From Andreprevotia lacus DSM 23236 (GTDB lineage Bacteria > Pseudomonadota > Gammaproteobacteria > Burkholderiales > Chitinibacteraceae): DNA of 64,000 nucleotides. Positions within the stretch are counted from its first letter, which is position 1. Every line of letters starts with the position of its first letter. Position numbers and translations under genes: made by a program. Of the stretch, positions 60,865-64,000 are shown piece after piece. The notes under the pieces were generated by a model. That model had not been told where the DNA came from. It saw only the letters and a list, made by a program, of their open reading frames with translations, and searched no databases. Location: NCBI RefSeq assembly GCF_900176275.1, contig NZ_FWXD01000017.1, positions 21,975-85,974 on the forward strand, written 5' to 3'.

Positions 60865-61444
60865 TAGTCCCGGCGTTCTGCAGTCCATGAGCGAAGCCGT
60901 TTTTTTGCCACAGCTGGCGAGCTGGTTGCGGAGCGATACCCACCGCTGGGCCGCCTTGCAGCATGCCGCCGCGTTGGGATTGCCCGACTGGTGCATTGCC
61001 GCTGGTTTTGTGCGCAATCTGGCTTGGGACAAGCTGCACGGCCATGCCGAAAATACGCCGCTGGCTGATATCGACCTGATCTACTTCGATGCTGCCGATT
61101 GCAGTTCAGAGCGTGACCATGTGCTCGAAGCTGCACTCACCCGCAGCGCACCGCAGTACGACTGGTCGGTGAAGAACCAGGCGCGCATGCACCTGCGCAA
61201 TCACGATGCGCCTTACCGGGATAGTGTCGATGCGATGTCGTACTGGGTAAGCGAGGAAGATGCCGTTGCCGTGCGGCTGGAGGCCGACGGCAGCCTGCGC
61301 TGGCTGGGCGCCTTCGGTATCGACAAGCTGCAGCTGCTGCAGATCACGCTCAACCACAAGCGCCCCAAGCACGACGATTTCGAGCGGCGCATCCGCGACA
61401 AGGGCTGGCTGCAGCGCTGGCCGTTGCTGCGCGTGGTGCGCTGA
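60857..61444 (+). CDS. Nucleotidyltransferase-like protein (DUF925/UPF family)
   Basis: This 195-residue protein has a nucleotidyltransferase-fold core: CIAAGFVRNLAWDKLHG followed by DIDLIYFD, giving the paired Asp of the Pol-beta fold, and a C-terminal DDFERRIRDKGWLQRWP. It corresponds to DUF925 (YcgL/YitT-region type). Its substrate is unknown. ATG 60857 overlaps yejK by 8 bp; ATG 60887 is an alternative start. Confidence 0.85.
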   Translation: MVDSPGVLQSMSEAVFLPQLASWLRSDTHRWAALQHAAALGLPDWCIAAGFVRNLAWDKLHGHAENTPLADIDLIYFDAADCSSERDHVLEAALTRSAPQYDWSVKNQARMHLRNHDAPYRDSVDAMSYWVSEEDAVAVRLEADGSLRWLGAFGIDKLQLLQITLNHKRPKHDDFERRIRDKGWLQRWPLLRVVR

Positions 61445-61498
61445 GAGCCTGTTTGCCCGCTCGGCCATCTTTGGCGGATTAACCTGTATCAAGCCCCC
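61443..61498 (+). repeat. 56-bp direct repeat, left unit
   Basis: GAGAGCCTGTTTGCCC...GGCGGATTAACCTGTATCAAG matches 61660-61715 at all but about seven positions. The unit carries the lead of the 3'-end repeat family (ATTAACCTGTATCAAG) and an internal GGCCATCTTTGGC hairpin. Confidence 0.7.
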
Positions 61499-61620
61499 GG
61501 CAACGCCAGGCGCTCACCGATTTTTGAAGGTGAAACAGCGGCTCTCCCTGATTGATTCCACTCCCCCCGTCCTCGCCTCCGCGAGGGAGCCTCGCTGTGC
61601 TCGTCAGCGGCACGAATCGG
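61476..61620 (+). repeat. 3'-end repeat family, copy H
   Basis: This is behind the nucleotidyltransferase gene, in the same orientation: lead GATTAACCTGTATCAAG, a damaged hairpin 1 (GCCCCCGGCAACGCCAGGCGC), AACAGCGGCTCTCC, TTGATTCCACTCCCCCC, and the second hairpin CCTCGCCTCCGCGAGG followed by GAGCCTCGCT and GTGCTCGTCAGCGGCACG. Confidence 0.78.
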
Positions 61621-61659
61621 GTCTTTGAAAGTCAAGTATTTGCGGACATAACAGGCGCT

Positions 61660-61735
61660 GAGCGCCTGTTTGCCCTCTCGGCCGTCTTCGGCGGATTAAC
61701 TGGTATCAAGCCCCCCCCCGCTTTCGCCACGTACC
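61660..61735 (+). repeat. 3'-end repeat family, truncated copy I / right direct-repeat unit
   Basis: This repeats the 56-bp lead unit (61660-61715) and then stops in a run of nine C where hairpin 1 should begin. It lies immediately before the stop of the convergent MBL-fold gene. Confidence 0.55.
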
Positions 61736-62512
61736 TCAGCGTACGAAGCTTAGCGTCTGCCCGTCATCCGGCACCAGCAGGCGCTGCGCCAGCCCCTGCT
61801 CGCGTGCCTGCTGCCGCAGCACGCTGCGCGGTACCGGGCAGTGATCCAGCGCTTCCAGATGGTTGGCGATGAAGGCGCCGCTGCCCAGCGCGGCCAGTGC
61901 CAGCACCTGTTCGTCATCCATGATCAGCTCGGCGCCAAAATCCATGGCCGCGCCGCCGGCCGGCACGATGCTCACGTCCGGTTTGCGCTCGGTGATGCAG
62001 CGGCGCATGTCGTCGGTGAGTACCGTATCGCCGGCGATATACAGGCTGGGTTCGCCGGCTTGCTCGATGTAATAGCCATGGCCATGCACCATCAGCCGGC
62101 CTATCCAGCCCTCACCATGCAGGCAGGGGATGGGCGTGATATGGCCGTTGCGGAACGGTGTGGCGCCCTCGGCATTCAGCACCTGCACCTTCAGCCCGCG
62201 CTTGCGCAGGAAGTCGGCATCGTCCGGCATGCATAGCACCGGGATGCCGCGCTCGCGCAGCCAGCGTGTGCCGGCGCGGTCCAGGTGGTCGACATGGCCC
62301 TTGCGGCAGTGGGTGATCAGCGCATGCGTCACGCTGGCCAGATGCTCGGCCGTGCCGTCGGGCAACGGTACGATGGGGTTGCGGCGGCGCTGGCCGGTCA
62401 ACCACTTGAAGGGGGGAATCGCGCCCTGGTCGGCCAGCATGGGGTCGATCAGGATGCGGCAATCGTCATAAGCCACGACGACAGTGGCATTGCGCAGTTG
62501 GGTGATGTTCAT
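61736..62512 (-). CDS. Metallo-beta-lactamase-fold hydrolase, UlaG-like
   Basis: This 258-residue MBL-fold protein has the opening MNITQLRNATVVVAYDDCRILIDPML (strand pair plus Asp, key part RILIDPML), the metal motif ALITHCRKGHVDHLDRAG, and YIAGDTVLTDDM, later ANHLEALDHCPV. The spacing around the metal motif is slightly longer than the canonical HxHxDH, as in UlaG-like lactonases. It is a cytosolic hydrolase of unknown substrate. ATG 62512 is the family-like start. It is divergent from the next regulator. Confidence 0.88.
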   Translation of the reverse strand: MNITQLRNATVVVAYDDCRILIDPMLADQGAIPPFKWLTGQRRRNPIVPLPDGTAEHLASVTHALITHCRKGHVDHLDRAGTRWLRERGIPVLCMPDDADFLRKRGLKVQVLNAEGATPFRNGHITPIPCLHGEGWIGRLMVHGHGYYIEQAGEPSLYIAGDTVLTDDMRRCITERKPDVSIVPAGGAAMDFGAELIMDDEQVLALAALGSGAFIANHLEALDHCPVPRSVLRQQAREQGLAQRLLVPDDGQTLSFVR

Positions 62513-62584
62513 GCGGCACATTGTGGCGGCCGGGCGCACCGGCTACCATGGCCTGATCTGCCATATGGATTGCATATCGTGCCA

Positions 62585-63541
62585 ATGTTCGAAATCGGCC
62601 TGCTGCTGTATCCGGGCTGCATGCCGGCCGGCCTGCTGGCCACGGTGGATTTGCTGCAGGCCGCCAACCGGCGCAGCGGGCGCCGCCTGTTTGGCTGGCG
62701 CTGGCTGGGCGTGGAGGCCGGGCCAGTGGCCTGTGCACACGGTGTGACCCTGCAGACCGACGTGGCGCTGGCGGATGCCGGGTGCGCGGCGGTACTGGTG
62801 GCCGGCATGTGGGCCGAATCCATCGCGGAGGTAGAGCAGGTGCTGAGCGAGCAGCAGTCCTTGCTGCGAGCATTGCGGGCGCTGCCCACCGCAGTGCAGC
62901 TATGGAGCTATTGCACCGGTGTGGCATTGGCCGCTGCGTCGGGCCGGCTGGATGGCCACGCGGCCACGGCAACGTGGTGGATGGCGCCGTGGCAACAGCA
63001 GCGTCATCCGCAGGTGGATTGGCAATGGCAGCGCACCTGTGTGTTCAACCTGCACAATGCCAGTGCATCGGGTGCGCATGGCTATCTGCCCATCGTCAGC
63101 GGCATGCTGGAACAAAAACTGCCGCCCGAGCTGTGGCGTGATCTGGCGCGGCTATTGGTGTTGCCGCGCCCGCAGCCGGTGGCATCGGTGTTTCAGGCCT
63201 TGGCGCTAATCGGCATTGCCGACCCGTGGCTGCGCCGCTTGAGGCTGGCCATCGAGGATTGCCCGGCCGGCGCGTTGACGGTGGCCCGGCTGGCGGAGGT
63301 AATGGCCGTATCGCCGCGCACCCTGGCGCGCAAGGCGGCTGCCGCCGGTGCTGATGGGGTAGGCGAGTATGCGCGGCGGGTAAAGCTCAATCAGGTGGCA
63401 GAGCAACTGGCGCACACCGCGTTGCCGCTGGTACGCATTGCCGATGCACTGGGCTTTGCCGATGAAACCAGTCTACGCCGCGCGTTCAGGCAGGTGTCCG
63501 GCATGACGCCGGCCGAGTACCGGCGGGCCTATCAAGCGTGA
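62585..63541 (+). CDS. GlxA-type AraC regulator with DJ-1/PfpI domain
   Basis: This 318-residue regulator has a DJ-1/PfpI-like N-terminal domain (FEIGLLLYPGCMPAGLLATVDLLQAANR ... VQLWSYCTGVALAAASGRLDG, with a conserved Cys in the elbow SYCTG) and a C-terminal AraC helix-turn-helix pair (LTVARLAEVMAVSPRTLARKAAA and VRIADALGFADETSLRRAFR, ending GMTPAEYRR). ATG 62585 or GTG 62579 is the start. It may control the divergent MBL-fold gene 72 bp away. Confidence 0.92.
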   Translation: MFEIGLLLYPGCMPAGLLATVDLLQAANRRSGRRLFGWRWLGVEAGPVACAHGVTLQTDVALADAGCAAVLVAGMWAESIAEVEQVLSEQQSLLRALRALPTAVQLWSYCTGVALAAASGRLDGHAATATWWMAPWQQQRHPQVDWQWQRTCVFNLHNASASGAHGYLPIVSGMLEQKLPPELWRDLARLLVLPRPQPVASVFQALALIGIADPWLRRLRLAIEDCPAGALTVARLAEVMAVSPRTLARKAAAAGADGVGEYARRVKLNQVAEQLAHTALPLVRIADALGFADETSLRRAFRQVSGMTPAEYRRAYQA

Positions 63542-63570
63542 ACTGGCGCAAGACGCTTGAGTCCCTAAGG

Positions 63571-63680
63571 GCTGGCAACAAAGCCCAGCGCAGCGGTGCT
63601 GGCAAGGCGCGCGAAACGCAGACAGTACAAGTCGTACGGCAAGTGAGCGCAACGCAGCCAGCTGGGGTTTTGTTGCTAGC
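63571..63680. repeat. Small foldback repeat, copy 3, best-preserved
   Basis: This 110-bp element has 19-20-bp terminal inverted repeats (GCTGGCAACAAAGCCCAGC at 63571-63589 facing GCTGGGGTTTTGTTGCTAGC at 63661-63680). The internal module is GGCAAGGCGCGCGAAACGCA, GACAGTACAAGTCGTACGGC and GAGCGCAACGCAGCCAGC. It abuts the IS481 end by 18 bp. Confidence 0.7.
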
Positions 63681-63698
63681 TGTGAAGGTTCAATAGGT

Positions 63699-64000
63699 TG
63701 TTGCGGGTGTTCACCCGGTGAGATTTTGAGAGACTGGAAATCGCCAAACCCCCAGTCACTACAGAGCCCCGATCCGGATGAACACCCATAAGAATGCCCG
63801 ATTGACCTACCTTCGTCGCCTTGAAATGGTTCAAGACATCACCCAGCGGCGCCACACCGCGGAACAAGCCGGTGCCACACATGGCGTCAGTGCCGTCACC
63901 GCACGCAAATGGCTGGCCCGCTACCTGGCCGGTGGCGCGCCCGCATTGCTCGACAAATCCTCACGCCCAGCCCGTTCGCCACGCACCATTTCGCCCGAGA
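63699..64000 (+). mobile_element. IS481-family insertion sequence, left part (cut by window)
   Basis: A probable IS end begins with TGTTGCGGGTGTTCACCCGG, with the TGT start usual for IS481 elements, 79 bp before a transposase start codon. The right end and any target duplication are outside the window. Confidence 0.65.
63778..64000 (+). CDS. IS481-family transposase, 3' end cut by window
   Basis: The visible 74 residues are the N-terminal helix-turn-helix region of an IS481-type DDE transposase: MNTHKNARLTYLRRLEMVQD, then AEQAGATHGVSAVTARKWLA and SSRPARSPR. The DDE catalytic domain lies beyond base 64000. No frameshift is seen in the visible part, so the element could be intact. Confidence 0.88.
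   Translation, partial: MNTHKNARLTYLRRLEMVQDITQRRHTAEQAGATHGVSAVTARKWLARYLAGGAPALLDKSSRPARSPRTISPE

Overview
The window reads as a chromosomal segment of a GC-rich betaproteobacterium, most likely of the Neisseriales (Chromobacteriaceae-like). I base this on coding style, on the mix of genes (purE-purK, argH, rsuA, dsbA, ElaA, YejK, an FtrABCD-type iron system, a peroxiredoxin-glutaredoxin hybrid), and on small foldback repeats whose core resembles intergenic repeats I know from Neisseria. This placement comes from reading, not from a search. There is no rRNA, prophage or CRISPR array. One tRNA-like gene and the start of one IS481-type insertion sequence are present.

Layout. 1-9 kb: a cut Hsp70-like gene, an AraC regulator, a PEBP-fold secreted protein, a thiamine-diphosphate 2-keto-acid decarboxylase, two TSUP permeases, a cysteine-cluster/EVE gene pair, a bile-acid-symporter-like permease and a PAQR/hemolysin III protein. 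9-21 kb: a PfkB kinase, a GGDEF protein with a degenerate active-site motif, purC, an Imm33-like protein, acetyltransferases, an AlkD-type repair protein, the purE-orf-purK operon and two chemotaxis-type sensors, one without a signalling domain. 21-31 kb: an EamA permease, a BenE permease behind a cobalamin-riboswitch-like leader, a LysR regulator, twin NTF2-like secreted proteins, and a five-gene leftward operon (membrane-anchored TIGR01777 epimerase, DUF4166, SRPBCC, a pseudo-hydrolase/PEP-synthase fusion, nudC). 31-41 kb: an atypical tRNA-Lys(CUU) directly downstream of an unrecognised 466-residue gene, an ABC exporter, a third TSUP permease, tandem paralogous membrane proteins of unknown family, and a Prx-Grx/flavin disulfide reductase pair. 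41-50 kb: an EAL protein, a MarR-controlled tripartite efflux operon and an MFS/LysR divergent pair. 50-64 kb: a C45 hydrolase, rsuA, dsbA, a SPOR protein, the Fur-box-preceded ftr iron operon, argH, elaA and small conserved proteins, and an IS481 element at the edge.

The non-coding fraction is unusually organised. A structured repeat of about 110-150 bp occurs nine times, always just behind the 3' end of a gene and always in that gene's orientation, with a terminator-like hairpin first. A second group comprises foldback elements: a 270-bp one with 32-bp terminal inverted repeats and three copies of about 100 bp.

The best candidates for undescribed biology are this 3'-end repeat family, the hydrolase/PEP-synthase fusion and its operon, and the orphan protein/tRNA pair. 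All functional claims for these three are inference.
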